Source of the DNA: CAZQNF01 sp964403325
Lineage (GTDB): Bacteria; Patescibacteriota; Patescibacteriia; Magasanikbacterales; GWA2-37-8
Direction of reading: 5' to 3'
DNA: 46,617 nucleotides
Assembly: GCA_964403325.1 (NCBI GenBank)
Contig: CAYOFO010000004.1
Coordinates: 1 to 46,617 of the forward strand
In this document: positions 7,129 to 14,483 of the stretch, piece by piece
How positions within the stretch are numbered: position 1 is the stretch's first letter
Layout: every line of letters starts with the position of its first letter
Notes under the pieces: model-generated
What the model was told of the DNA's origin: nothing
Database searches by the model: none
Seen by the model: the letters and a program-made list of their open reading frames with translations, nothing else
Translations under genes and position numbers: made by a program

Positions 7129-7770
7129 ATTCTTGTTATAAAGATCACAAAGACGCAAAAACATCTTTTCGGCCACTATTGTTTTAGCTACCTCAGGAAT
7201 ATTTTCTGTAAGCATGATAAGCCAGGCAAAATACTCATTATCTTCTCTTTGGATAGTTGGCAGGGCTTCGTAAATAGGTTGCGACCATCTTCCCTGAATT
7301 TCAAACCAGTATCGAACTGCTATTTCATAAAAACTACCCAGGCGATAAAAAAATTCCAAGGGTTTATCGGTCGTTCCTTGCAATCTTTGTAGCAGGCGAA
7401 ACATATAATTTTTTCGATTGGAAAATTCCATTCCAGTGAGCATTCTCCCCTGCACATAAATATCCCTCGCTTCCACAATAAGTTTTTTAGCAAAATCATT
7501 GCTGTCAAAAAGTATTTTTGCGTTTACCAAAGTAGAACCGAACAGATCGATAAAATCATAACCGTCTAAGGGCAGATAGATAACATGCACATCTAAACTT
7601 TGCCCTTCAAACTGTTCGGCAACGCCTTCAATGGTCATTTTGGTAAAAACATACAAATCCCAATCGCTGTTTTCTCTATTTTTTTGCGTAGCCCTCGAAC
7701 CATGCAAAATAATGGCCACTGGATGATATTTTTGCTGGAGATGCTCAAGAATTTTTTGTTCAATGCTCAT
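7108..7770 (-). CDS. Nucleotidyltransferase-domain protein (MNT/KNTase type)
   Basis: The N-terminal domain has the polymerase-beta-type motif GS (24-25) with SDWDLYVF, giving D36 and D38, and a third acidic residue probably in LDVHVIYLPLD. This is a minimal nucleotidyltransferase. The C-terminal half (about 105-220) is helical and may be a HEPN-like or substrate-binding part. Family members adenylylate antibiotics, proteins or RNA ends, or serve as MNT antitoxins. There is no obvious toxin gene beside it. The ATG is at 7770. The superfamily call is firm; the substrate is unknown. Confidence 0.75.
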   Translation of the reverse strand: MSIEQKILEHLQQKYHPVAIILHGSRATQKNRENSDWDLYVFTKMTIEGVAEQFEGQSLDVHVIYLPLDGYDFIDLFGSTLVNAKILFDSNDFAKKLIVEARDIYVQGRMLTGMEFSNRKNYMFRLLQRLQGTTDKPLEFFYRLGSFYEIAVRYWFEIQGRWSQPIYEALPTIQREDNEYFAWLIMLTENIPEVAKTIVAEKMFLRLCDLYNKNKNIKSV

Positions 7771-7837
7771 AAAACCTTTGTGCGGTAAAATACCTACTTA
7801 GTAGACCGGTATTGTAGCACACTTTATCTTGCCCACC

Positions 7838-7866
7838 TTGAACAAAAGAGTACTTTATGCTATAAA
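7838..7866 (+). promoter_or_regulatory. Promoter of tRNA-Arg(TCG)
   Basis: TTGAAC (7838-7843) and TATAAA (7861-7866) with a 17-bp spacer. The predicted transcript begins almost exactly at a small perfect hairpin (7873-7879 with 7883-7889, loop AGT), which ends 9 nt before the mature tRNA and may mark the leader for processing. Confidence 0.65.
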
Positions 7867-7898
7867 TATAGAGTTCGCTAGTAGCGAACATTTGTTTA

Positions 7899-7970
7899 GC
7901 CCCTATAGTTTAATGGATAGAATATCAGGCTTCGAACCTGAGGATGGGAGTTCGATTCTCTCTGGGGGCA
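7899..7970 (+). tRNA. tRNA-Arg (anticodon TCG)
   Basis: Cloverleaf with acceptor GCCCCTA/TGGGGGC (G-U pairs), D arm TAGTTTAATGGATAGAAT, anticodon stem TCAGG/CCTGA with loop CTTCGAA (anticodon TCG), and T arm GGGAG-TTCGATT-CTCTC. The discriminator is A and no CCA is encoded. The D arm is identical to that of the tRNA-Arg(CCG) at 159-230. Confidence 0.94.
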
Positions 7971-7972
7971 CA

Positions 7973-8002
7973 AAAATTCCTGGCTCAACCAGGAATTTTT
8001 TA
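7973..8002 (+). terminator. Terminator of tRNA-Arg(TCG)
   Basis: AAATTCCTGG and CCAGGAATTT form a stem around CTCAA, followed by a T-run, starting only a few bases after the tRNA. Confidence 0.85.
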
Positions 8003-8068
8003 TTGACATTTTCTGCTCAAACATCTTTAATAGTTTAAGCTTAAAAAATTTCTAAATATTTAGATGCT

Positions 8069-9439
8069 ATGCAGAAAAATTTGGTTGATCCTAGACGCAT
8101 TCAACTCTTAAGCACCACTTCCACTCTCCCGCCTGGGCCAGTCGTTTACTGGATGAGCCGTGACCAGCGCGTGAGCGATAACTGGGCGCTTTTGTATGCG
8201 CAAGAGCTCGCTAACCAAACCCACGCGTCACTGGCCGTTATTTTTAATCTTGTCCCGGAATTTCTGGGAGCTACGTGGCGACAGTATAATTTTATGCTGG
8301 AAGGTTTGCGTGAAGTTGAGGAGGAACTAAAAGCCAAAAACATACCCTTCTACCTATTGCTTGGCGATCCCTGCCAAACTATTCCTAAATTTATACAGAA
8401 TCACTCAATTGGTTCGCTCGTTACCGATTTCTCACCTTTACGAATAAACCGAGATTGGAAAGAAATCATTGCTAAATCTTTAACCATCCCCTTCTACGAA
8501 GTCGACACACATAATATTGTACCGTGCTGGATTGCTTCGCCCAAACAAGAATTTGCCGCCCGAACATTTCGTCCAAAAATTAATCAATCACTTCCCTCTT
8601 TTCTCACTGATTTTCCCGAAGTAAAAAAACAAACTGCACCTTGGCCCGACAAAGCTACCACACCGATCGACTGGGAAAAGCTTCCCAAAAAACTCACTAT
8701 TGATTTTTCGGTAAAACCAATCGACTGGACTCAGCCGGGAGAAAATGCCGCTCGCGGTAAATTGAAAGAATTTTTAGAAAACAAACTTACAGATTACACC
8801 AACAACCGAAACAACCCCACTTTAGACGGTCAATCAAATTTTTCACCCTATCTGCATTTTGGCCAGTTCAGCGCCCAAAGAATTGCACTTGAAATTAAAA
8901 ATGCAGAAATAAAAGAAGAAGATGCCAAAAATTTTCTCGAAGAACTAATTGTCCGTCGGGAGCTGAGCGATAATTTTTGTTTTTACAATAAAAACTACGA
9001 TACGTTTACCGGTTTTCCGGAATGGGCCAAAGAAACTCTTAACACGCATCGCAGCGACCGTCGTGAATTTATCTATTCATCGGAAGAACTCGAAACTGGC
9101 CTAACGCATGATGAAATCTGGAACGCCGCGCAAATGGAAATGGTCAAGAAAGGAAAAATGCATGGCTACATGCGCATGTACTGGGCCAAAAAAATTCTCG
9201 AATGGACAAAAAATCCGGAAGAGGCTATGAAAATGGCAATTTACCTCAATGATACCTACGAACTTGATGGTCGCGACCCGAATGGCTACACAGGAATCGC
9301 TTGGAGTATTGGCGGAGTGCATGACCGACCCTGGTTTAACAAGCCAATATTTGGCATGGTGCGCTACATGAACGCCAACGGGATAAGTAAAAAATTCGAC
9401 ACCCAAAAATATATTGCGCAAATAAAAAATTTACCGTAA
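8069..9439 (+). CDS. phrB: Class II deoxyribodipyrimidine photolyase
   Basis: The 456-residue enzyme has the class II pattern: N-terminal Rossmann-type antenna domain (VVYWMSRDQRVSDNWAL), ARTFRPKI, then the FAD domain with DGQSNFSPYLHFGQ, FLEELIVRRELSDNF, KMHGYMRMYWAKKILEW and DGRDPNGYTGIAWSIGG. It repairs cyclobutane pyrimidine dimers using light and FADH-. Full length. It follows the tRNA-Arg terminator and is convergent with a TrmB gene 23 bp downstream. Class II enzymes are known from archaea, eukaryotes and some bacteria, which leaves lateral transfer possible. Confidence 0.95.
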   Translation: MQKNLVDPRRIQLLSTTSTLPPGPVVYWMSRDQRVSDNWALLYAQELANQTHASLAVIFNLVPEFLGATWRQYNFMLEGLREVEEELKAKNIPFYLLLGDPCQTIPKFIQNHSIGSLVTDFSPLRINRDWKEIIAKSLTIPFYEVDTHNIVPCWIASPKQEFAARTFRPKINQSLPSFLTDFPEVKKQTAPWPDKATTPIDWEKLPKKLTIDFSVKPIDWTQPGENAARGKLKEFLENKLTDYTNNRNNPTLDGQSNFSPYLHFGQFSAQRIALEIKNAEIKEEDAKNFLEELIVRRELSDNFCFYNKNYDTFTGFPEWAKETLNTHRSDRREFIYSSEELETGLTHDEIWNAAQMEMVKKGKMHGYMRMYWAKKILEWTKNPEEAMKMAIYLNDTYELDGRDPNGYTGIAWSIGGVHDRPWFNKPIFGMVRYMNANGISKKFDTQKYIAQIKNLP

Positions 9440-9462
9440 TTTTTAAAAATCATTGGGCAGGA

Positions 9463-10200
9463 TTATCCGGAGAGAGAACAATTATTTTTAATGAGAAAAA
9501 ATAAATTCTCAAAAGTTCGTGATAACAAGCTATTCGTAAGGACTGTACCGAATACCGGCTCTTGCAAAGTAATGAGTGCGATATTATTGTCCCACAAGAG
9601 TATATCAGTCGGCATATCCTGAAAATTTTTTGGTAAAAACCGAACATCATAAAATACTTTTAAAAAAGCTTGTGAATCTTTGGCAACAAGTTTTGAAGAA
9701 GTGCTTACAATATCATGAAAGATGATTCCGCGTTTTTTTATTTCTAAAAAATATTTCTCTAAAAATCCCGGCACCAATAATTCGATTTGATTGGTTGAAC
9801 CGATAGCTAAAATCTGTTTTGATCGAAGCGATTCCCAATAAATCTCTTTTATTTCTTCCACCCCTTCATAAAACTTAATTTTTGGCTTGTTTTTTTGCAC
9901 CGTATAGAGCGAACGTAAATCCGGTAAAATTTCTTGTACCAGGTCTTTTTTGCGTTCGAGCGACTGCAAAAGGGCCGACGGATCCCGCGGCATATACCCT
10001 TTTCTCTTACCCATAGCTTGCTCTTTGATAAGCTCCTTATTTTTGAGCTCTGACAAGACATTATAACAATTGGTCCGAGCTATTTTCGTACCCCGGGCAA
10101 TTTGTGGCGGCGTACACACCCCATTTTCGAGAAGATACAAATACACAGCAATTTCCGATTGGTTTAACCCTAAAGATCTCAATTGAGTGGATAAGTTCAT
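9463..10200 (-). CDS. TrmB-family transcriptional regulator
   Basis: The N-terminal winged helix-turn-helix (residues 1-70, LRSLGLNQSEIAVYLYLLEN, then IARGTKIARTNCYNVLSELK) is typical of TrmB. The C-terminal part (about 105-245) is the effector or PLD-like domain seen in many of these regulators, with ILAIGSTNQIELLVPGF and LLWDNNIALITLQEPVFGTV. It is transcribed away from the 10371 gene and the ABC importer, so it may control them; this is inference from position. A decayed relative of its C-terminal part lies at 13815-14030, on the far side of the importer. Confidence 0.85.
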   Translation of the reverse strand: MNLSTQLRSLGLNQSEIAVYLYLLENGVCTPPQIARGTKIARTNCYNVLSELKNKELIKEQAMGKRKGYMPRDPSALLQSLERKKDLVQEILPDLRSLYTVQKNKPKIKFYEGVEEIKEIYWESLRSKQILAIGSTNQIELLVPGFLEKYFLEIKKRGIIFHDIVSTSSKLVAKDSQAFLKVFYDVRFLPKNFQDMPTDILLWDNNIALITLQEPVFGTVLTNSLLSRTFENLFFLIKNNCSLSG

Positions 10201-10294
10201 AGAATACTATATTATGTCAAAAATAAATATATCATTATTTTGTTTATTTGTAAATATTTATAAATTAAAATATCTAAATAAGATATGTCTATTA

Positions 10295-10323
10295 TTGACT
10301 TTTGAGCAGTTTTCCCTTATACT
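10295..10323 (+). promoter_or_regulatory. Promoter of the 10371 gene, possibly also of the importer
   Basis: TTGACT (10295-10300) and TATACT (10318-10323) with a 17-bp spacer, 47 bp before the ATG. The 90 bp between it and the divergent TrmB gene is very AT-rich with short inverted words (AAATAAA/TTTATTT), a plausible operator area. Confidence 0.75.
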
Positions 10324-10370
10324 TAACTGTTTGAAACGCCCATAAACAAATTTATTATTAAACAAAATAT

Positions 10371-11141
10371 ATGACAGAGTCAGGATTTAACCCTAATAGT
10401 AATGCAAAAATAAACCTTGAGGTTCCAAAAAACAATGACCATTTAACCTGGCCGCTAAGCTATACCGAAGCATGCGAAGCCATCTCTGGAATAATCCCGA
10501 TAGAAACACTGTCGCCGCAAGAACAACAAGAAATTGCTCATGCCTTGTCCGGGACAAGAATTTTATCCGCAGAAGAATACTTGATCTTGTTTAATAAACT
10601 TGATCACTTTATTGCTCCGCGCAAAGTTGAAACACCATCACGAACAACCATTTTAAAAGAAAAAATTTTAAAATCTCTCCTTGCGATCGGTATAAAAAGT
10701 TTTACTTCTTCTTTAACCCAAATAACCCCAGATTCAATCAATAAACTTCTTTCTAACCCAAACCTAGCATGGGTAAAAGAGAGATACAAAGAGACAACGG
10801 CTTATGATTACCTTATTAACGACTGTCCAGTCAGAACCTGGGTATTATTACTTGCAAGTAAAACAATTTTTGATCAGTGTCTACGCTGGCCAGCCAGATT
10901 AATGGCAGAAGAAATTGGTCCAGCCATTATGCATCAAGTAGCTTTCCCCTTTGCCAAAAAATGTCAAGAATTTTTACCATCGTCCGAACCGCTTTCAGAA
11001 AACTCTACTGTAAAGGAGGTGGCTCACTGGATAGCAATTTATAAACTGCAAATCTTAAGAAAAGAAGACCCAACAAATCCACAACTCAAAAAATCACACT
11101 GTGAAATTGCAAAAGGGATTCTCGCTGGGATATTAACATAA
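10371..11141 (+). CDS. Conserved-looking protein of unknown function
   Basis: The 256-residue protein has no signal peptide and no clear membrane segment. It appears mostly helical, with WPLSYTEACEAISGIIPIE, LSPQEQQEIAHALSG and a C-terminal EVAHWIAIYKLQILRKED. It is expressed from a good promoter between a divergent TrmB gene and the importer genes that begin 74 bp downstream. An internal AAGGAGGTGG near 11013 lies within the coding frame. I recognise no family. Confidence 0.5.
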   Translation: MTESGFNPNSNAKINLEVPKNNDHLTWPLSYTEACEAISGIIPIETLSPQEQQEIAHALSGTRILSAEEYLILFNKLDHFIAPRKVETPSRTTILKEKILKSLLAIGIKSFTSSLTQITPDSINKLLSNPNLAWVKERYKETTAYDYLINDCPVRTWVLLLASKTIFDQCLRWPARLMAEEIGPAIMHQVAFPFAKKCQEFLPSSEPLSENSTVKEVAHWIAIYKLQILRKEDPTNPQLKKSHCEIAKGILAGILT

Positions 11142-11215
11142 AGTTCTTTATTTCCACTTTATCCAATGCCCAACCAATAAGTTATTTAAGTTAAATTTTT
11201 TAAAAATAATGTCTT

Positions 11216-12232
11216 ATGAAAAAAAATTATCAAACTATTTTAGGAGCAGCTGTCATCTTGGCATTTGTCGGAGTGGGAACAATGTTTTTTTATCGTCACC
11301 AGCCAATCAGCACAACCGTGCTGCCAAAATTTAAAATTGCCTTTGTTACCTGGCCCGGCTATGCACCATTATACCTGGCCCAAGATAAAGGGTACTTTGC
11401 CGAAGAAGGAGTAAAAGTGGAATTAACCCCCGTTGAAGACGTAGCCCAGCGCAAAGTTGCATTGCAAAAAGGTGATTTGCAAGCATTGGGTGATACGGTG
11501 GATTCACTGGTATTAGCCCGAGACGAAAAAGTGCCAGGAGTCGGTGTGTTACAGCTCGATGTTTCTAATGGAGCGGATGGAATTTTGGCCACGGATGATA
11601 TTAAGACGGTGGCTGATTTAAAAGGCAAAAAAATTGCTGTTCAAAAGAACTTTGTGAGCGAGTCACTTCTTAACTATTTGTTACAAAAAAACGGTTTGGC
11701 GCCAAACGATGTCGAAACAGTTGATACCGAAGCCGGGGCAGCCGGAGCCGCGTTTGTGGCGGGGCAAGTGAAGGTGGCGGTAACATATGAACCCTGGTTA
11801 TCCAAGGCCAAAGAACGATCCGGAGGACATTTATTAGTTAGCAGCAAAGATGCTCCGGGAGTAATAGTAGATATTTTAACCGTAAACGAATCCTACCTGC
11901 ACGATCACCCGGAGGTAGTACAAAAAGTAATGCGTGCCTGGTTTAAAGCTCTAACATTTTGGCAAACGAATCCTACCGAAGCCAACCAGCTTATGGCTGC
12001 TCATTATAATATGAAAACCGAAGAATTTGCTGAACTCGTGAGCGGGCTATCATGGCCAACCTATCAAGACAACGTTGGTTATTTTAATGCCGTAAATGGC
12101 CAGGCGCGCGTGTATGAAGTGGCTGATACATTTGCTGATGTGTTTCTAAAAACCGGTCAGATTAAAGCCAAGCCAAATATGACCGCAGCACTGAATGGTG
12201 CGTTTCTCATAACATTATATGGTAAAAAGTAA
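11216..12232 (+). CDS. NitT/TauT-type ABC importer, substrate-binding protein
   Basis: The 338-residue protein has an N-terminal hydrophobic anchor (about 7-26) followed by an NMT1/SsuA-like periplasmic-binding fold: KIAFVTWPGYAPLYLAQDKG, VTYEPWLSKAKE and the YFAEEGVKVEL segment. The family binds sulfonates, nitrate, bicarbonate or thiamine precursors; the ligand cannot be read from sequence. In a bacterium with a single membrane it would be tethered outside the cell. Its end overlaps the permease start by 14 bp, indicating coupled translation. Confidence 0.88.
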   Translation: MKKNYQTILGAAVILAFVGVGTMFFYRHQPISTTVLPKFKIAFVTWPGYAPLYLAQDKGYFAEEGVKVELTPVEDVAQRKVALQKGDLQALGDTVDSLVLARDEKVPGVGVLQLDVSNGADGILATDDIKTVADLKGKKIAVQKNFVSESLLNYLLQKNGLAPNDVETVDTEAGAAGAAFVAGQVKVAVTYEPWLSKAKERSGGHLLVSSKDAPGVIVDILTVNESYLHDHPEVVQKVMRAWFKALTFWQTNPTEANQLMAAHYNMKTEEFAELVSGLSWPTYQDNVGYFNAVNGQARVYEVADTFADVFLKTGQIKAKPNMTAALNGAFLITLYGKK

Positions 12233-12977
12233 GATTGAATACGTAGCACTAGCCGGTAGTTCTTTTGTAATGGTTTTGGTGCTGTGGTGGCTCGTAACGA
12301 GCTTGGGATTCATAAAAGAATTTTTTTTACCGCCACCACAACAGGTACTAAAAGCACTCGTTTTCTTAGTTCAAGAAGGAGGCTTCTTACAAGATGTGGT
12401 GGCCAGCCTGCTTCGAATTGGCCTGGGTTTCGTGGCAGCGGCAGCATGCGCCATTCCACTCGGTCTCCTTATAGGTACTCATCGTCGCTTAGAAGCTTTG
12501 TTTGAACCATTCATTGATGCTGTTCGTTATACCCCAATTCCAGCTTACATTCCACTCTTTATCCTCTGGTTTGGCATCGGCGAATTTGAAAAAATATTCG
12601 TCATTTTTAACGGAGTTTTCTTTCAACTGGTCTTGCTGGTAGCCAACACTGCCCTGGCTACGCCACGACCGCTCATTGAGTCAGCCCAAACTTTGGGAGC
12701 AACACGCCGGCAAATACTCCGCCGAGTGGTGTTTCCGTTGGCGCAGCCGCGCATTGTAGACGACCTTCGGATTTCTCTCGGGTGGGCCTGGGCCGGCCTC
12801 ATGATCGCCGAGATGGTTGGTTCCACTCTCGGAATTGGGCATGTGATTATTCAATCACAACGCCTTTTGCAAACCGCCAATGTGATAGCCGCCATCTTAG
12901 TAGTAGGTGCTCTTGGACTTTTAAGTGATTATCTTTTGAAGTATGGGCATAAAAAATGGTTTCCGTGGAACCAATAA
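12219..12977 (+). CDS. NitT/TauT-type ABC importer, permease
   Basis: The 252-residue protein has about six hydrophobic segments and the BPD_transp_1 EAA region ESAQTLGATRRQILRRVVFP, which docks on the ATPase. Sequence and length match SsuC/TauC permeases. It overlaps the binding-protein gene by 14 bp. The ATPase gene starts 90 bp downstream and is interrupted, so the importer may be inactive. Confidence 0.9.
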   Translation: MVKSKIEYVALAGSSFVMVLVLWWLVTSLGFIKEFFLPPPQQVLKALVFLVQEGGFLQDVVASLLRIGLGFVAAAACAIPLGLLIGTHRRLEALFEPFIDAVRYTPIPAYIPLFILWFGIGEFEKIFVIFNGVFFQLVLLVANTALATPRPLIESAQTLGATRRQILRRVVFPLAQPRIVDDLRISLGWAWAGLMIAEMVGSTLGIGHVIIQSQRLLQTANVIAAILVVGALGLLSDYLLKYGHKKWFPWNQ

Positions 12978-13067
12978 TCTCTACTGCGCGTATTCCCGAC
13001 CAGGGACTGATTCATTAATTGTTTCATCACACTTGCACAAAACCCGTTTCCCATTCAGAACCTAACT

Positions 13068-13823
13068 ATGCTTTCCTTATCTCATATCTACAAAATTTAC
13101 CCTTCTCCATCTGGCAGCTCGCTTGAAGTGGTACGTGATACTTCTTTACAGATTCCTCCGCAAAAATTTATCGCGTTTGTTGGTCCGAGTGGGTGCGGTA
13201 AAACAACACTGCTGCGGCTCATCGCAGGATTGGAACAACCTACAGCAGGTAGCATTGTCTTTAACAAGCAAGAAGTAACCGCTCCTTCAACTCACTCGGG
13301 AATGGTATTTCAAGATTCTGCCCTGTATCCATGGTTAACCATAGCGGAAAATATTGCTTTTGGACCGCGCCTGCGGGGTTTTTCTGAAGAAAAAATTGAA
13401 GAAATCGTGACGCGATATCTAAAGTCGACGGGTTTGCAAGAATTTAAAAATAATTTTGCTCAAACCATTTCTGGTGGCATGCGGCAGCGAGTCGCGGTAG
13501 CACGAACCCTGGCGAATAATCCAGAGCTTGTTTTAATGGATGAACCATTTGGAGCACTCGATAGTCAGACGCGGTCAAAATTACAAGATTTTTTAGCGGA
13601 TATCTGGTAGGTAGAGAAAAAAACGATTGTGTTTGTAACTCATGATGTAAAAGAGGCGTTGTTTTTAGCCGACACCATCTACTTATTTTCGCCTCGTCCA
13701 GCCCAGATAAAAAAAGTTTTCACCGTGCCTTTCGCTCGTCCTCGCCGACACGAACTCAAGTTTAACCAGGAATTTTTTGAACTCGAAAGAGAGATAACTC
13801 AAGAATTAGAGTGTTTAATATAA
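13068..13823 (+). pseudogene. NitT/TauT-type ABC importer ATPase gene with an in-frame TAG
   Basis: The first part (180 residues) has Walker A GPSGCGKTT (39-47), the Q-loop MVFQDS, the signature ISGGMRQRVAVA and Walker B LVLMDEPFGALD. Codon 181 is TAG (13608-13610). The same frame then continues with VEKKTIVFVTHDVKEAL, containing the H-loop histidine, and a normal C-terminal end at 13823. Relatives have LxxIWQETGK-like sequence here, so a single CAG to TAG change at a Gln codon explains the break. Without readthrough the product lacks the switch histidine. TAG ends several other genes here, so recoding is unlikely. A sequencing error remains possible. Confidence 0.8.
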
Positions 13824-14030
13824 TTTTTCTCTGAGCACACCACATAAAACTCGAAATGTCTTGGCCAGTGTCATATTGGTAAAAACGGTACAAAAAATTG
13901 GTTCTGAAAAATCAATCAGGGTAATATTATTATTTCAACATTAAAAGCCATCTCAAACACACGAAAAATGATGGGTCTGAAAACATATTTTGAAAACTCT
14001 TGCCTGATATTTGATTCCAATATAAAAAAA
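13815..14030 (-). pseudogene. Decayed C-terminal part of a TrmB-family regulator
   Basis: The complementary strand encodes NNITLIDFSEPIFCTVFTN, then MTLAKTFRVL and REKLY and a stop at 13815-13817. This aligns with the C-terminus of the intact TrmB protein at 9463 (DNNIALITLQEPVFGTVLTN, then SLLSRTFENL). Upstream, similarity continues (YQARVFKICF against SQAFLKVFYD, and FRVFEMAFNVEII against KNFQDMPTDILLW) but in different frames and with stops. No N-terminal HTH remains. It overlaps the tail of the broken ATPase gene by 9 bp. Confidence 0.65.
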
Positions 14031-14093
14031 GATTTAAACAGCTGATTATAAAATTTTATCTTTATTTTTTTAAAAAATTTTTCAACATTTTAA

Positions 14094-14121
14094 TTGAATG
14101 AAAAAATATTTTTTCATTCAA
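14094..14121. repeat. Perfect 28-bp palindrome
   Basis: TTGAATGAAAAAAT is followed directly by its exact reverse complement. It lies in an AT-rich gap with no gene (14031-14170) upstream of the H1-like gene. It could be an operator or an AT-only hairpin. It lacks the GC-rich stem of an ordinary terminator. Confidence 0.6.
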
Positions 14122-14170
14122 CTGTGTATAAGTATTAAAAAAATCCCTTCTTTTATTTTTTGAAATAAAC

Positions 14171-14176
14171 TATAAT
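14171..14176 (+). promoter_or_regulatory. Minus-10 element of the H1-like gene
   Basis: A consensus TATAAT. No good -35 is found 17 bp upstream (TTCTTT at 14148-14153 is the nearest), so the promoter may depend on an activator or on upstream AT-rich DNA. The transcript would start near 14183 and have a leader of about 90 nt. Confidence 0.5.
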
Positions 14177-14187
14177 GTCCTTAGGTC

Positions 14188-14230
14188 GAAATATTTTTTA
14201 TATCAATACTTGTCATATAAAAAATATTTC
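14188..14230 (+). promoter_or_regulatory. 16-bp perfect hairpin in the leader of the H1-like gene
   Basis: GAAATATTTTTTATAT (14188-14203) is exactly complementary to 14215-14230, around an 11-nt loop. It lies just after the predicted transcript start and ends 30 nt before the Shine-Dalgarno sequence. It may stabilise the mRNA or control translation. It fits no riboswitch family I know. Confidence 0.6.
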
Positions 14231-14273
14231 TCAAACAACTTCTTACATTTTAATACGAGAGGAGGTGCACAAT

Positions 14274-14414
14274 ATGGAAAGCAAAAAATCTTCTACTAAA
14301 AAAGTAGCTGCTAAAAAACCTGTTGCGAAAAAAAAGGTGGCTGCTAAAAAAGCCGCTCCAAAAAAAGTAGCTGCTAAAAAACCAGCGAAAAAATCTCCAG
14401 CGAAAAAGAAATAA
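14274..14414 (+). CDS. Histone H1-like Lys/Ala-rich DNA-binding protein
   Basis: The 46-residue protein is almost entirely Lys, Ala, Pro and Val in repeats of the form KKVAAKKPVAKK and KAAPKKVAAKK. It resembles the C-terminal tail of eukaryotic H1 and bacterial Hc2/AlgP-type proteins, and would bind nucleic acid without a fixed fold. The start is set by GAGGAGGTG (ending at 14267) 6 bp before the ATG, the best Shine-Dalgarno in the window. The gene has its own -10, leader hairpin and terminator, so it is a single-gene unit probably expressed at a high level. The L32 tail at 3867-4154 has the same composition. Confidence 0.75.
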   Translation: MESKKSSTKKVAAKKPVAKKKVAAKKAAPKKVAAKKPAKKSPAKKK

Positions 14415-14423
14415 ATTTCTTTT

Positions 14424-14457
14424 AAAAAATCCTCTTAATATTAAGAGGATTTTTTTA
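14424..14457 (+). terminator. Terminator of the H1-like gene
   Basis: A palindrome of AAAAAATCCTCTTAAT and its complement, followed by further T residues, ten bases after the stop codon. Confidence 0.85.
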
Positions 14458-14483
14458 TTGATTACCCCTGACATGCATTAAAA

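Noticed and set aside
11011..11022. Strong SD-like AAGGAGGTGG as a start site
   Set aside because: It lies inside the 10371 reading frame, and no start codon with an open frame follows at a proper distance.
13068..13823. TAG recoded as an amino acid
   Set aside because: TAG ends several unrelated genes at sensible places, including one directly before glmS, where the start at Cys2 is fixed by catalysis.
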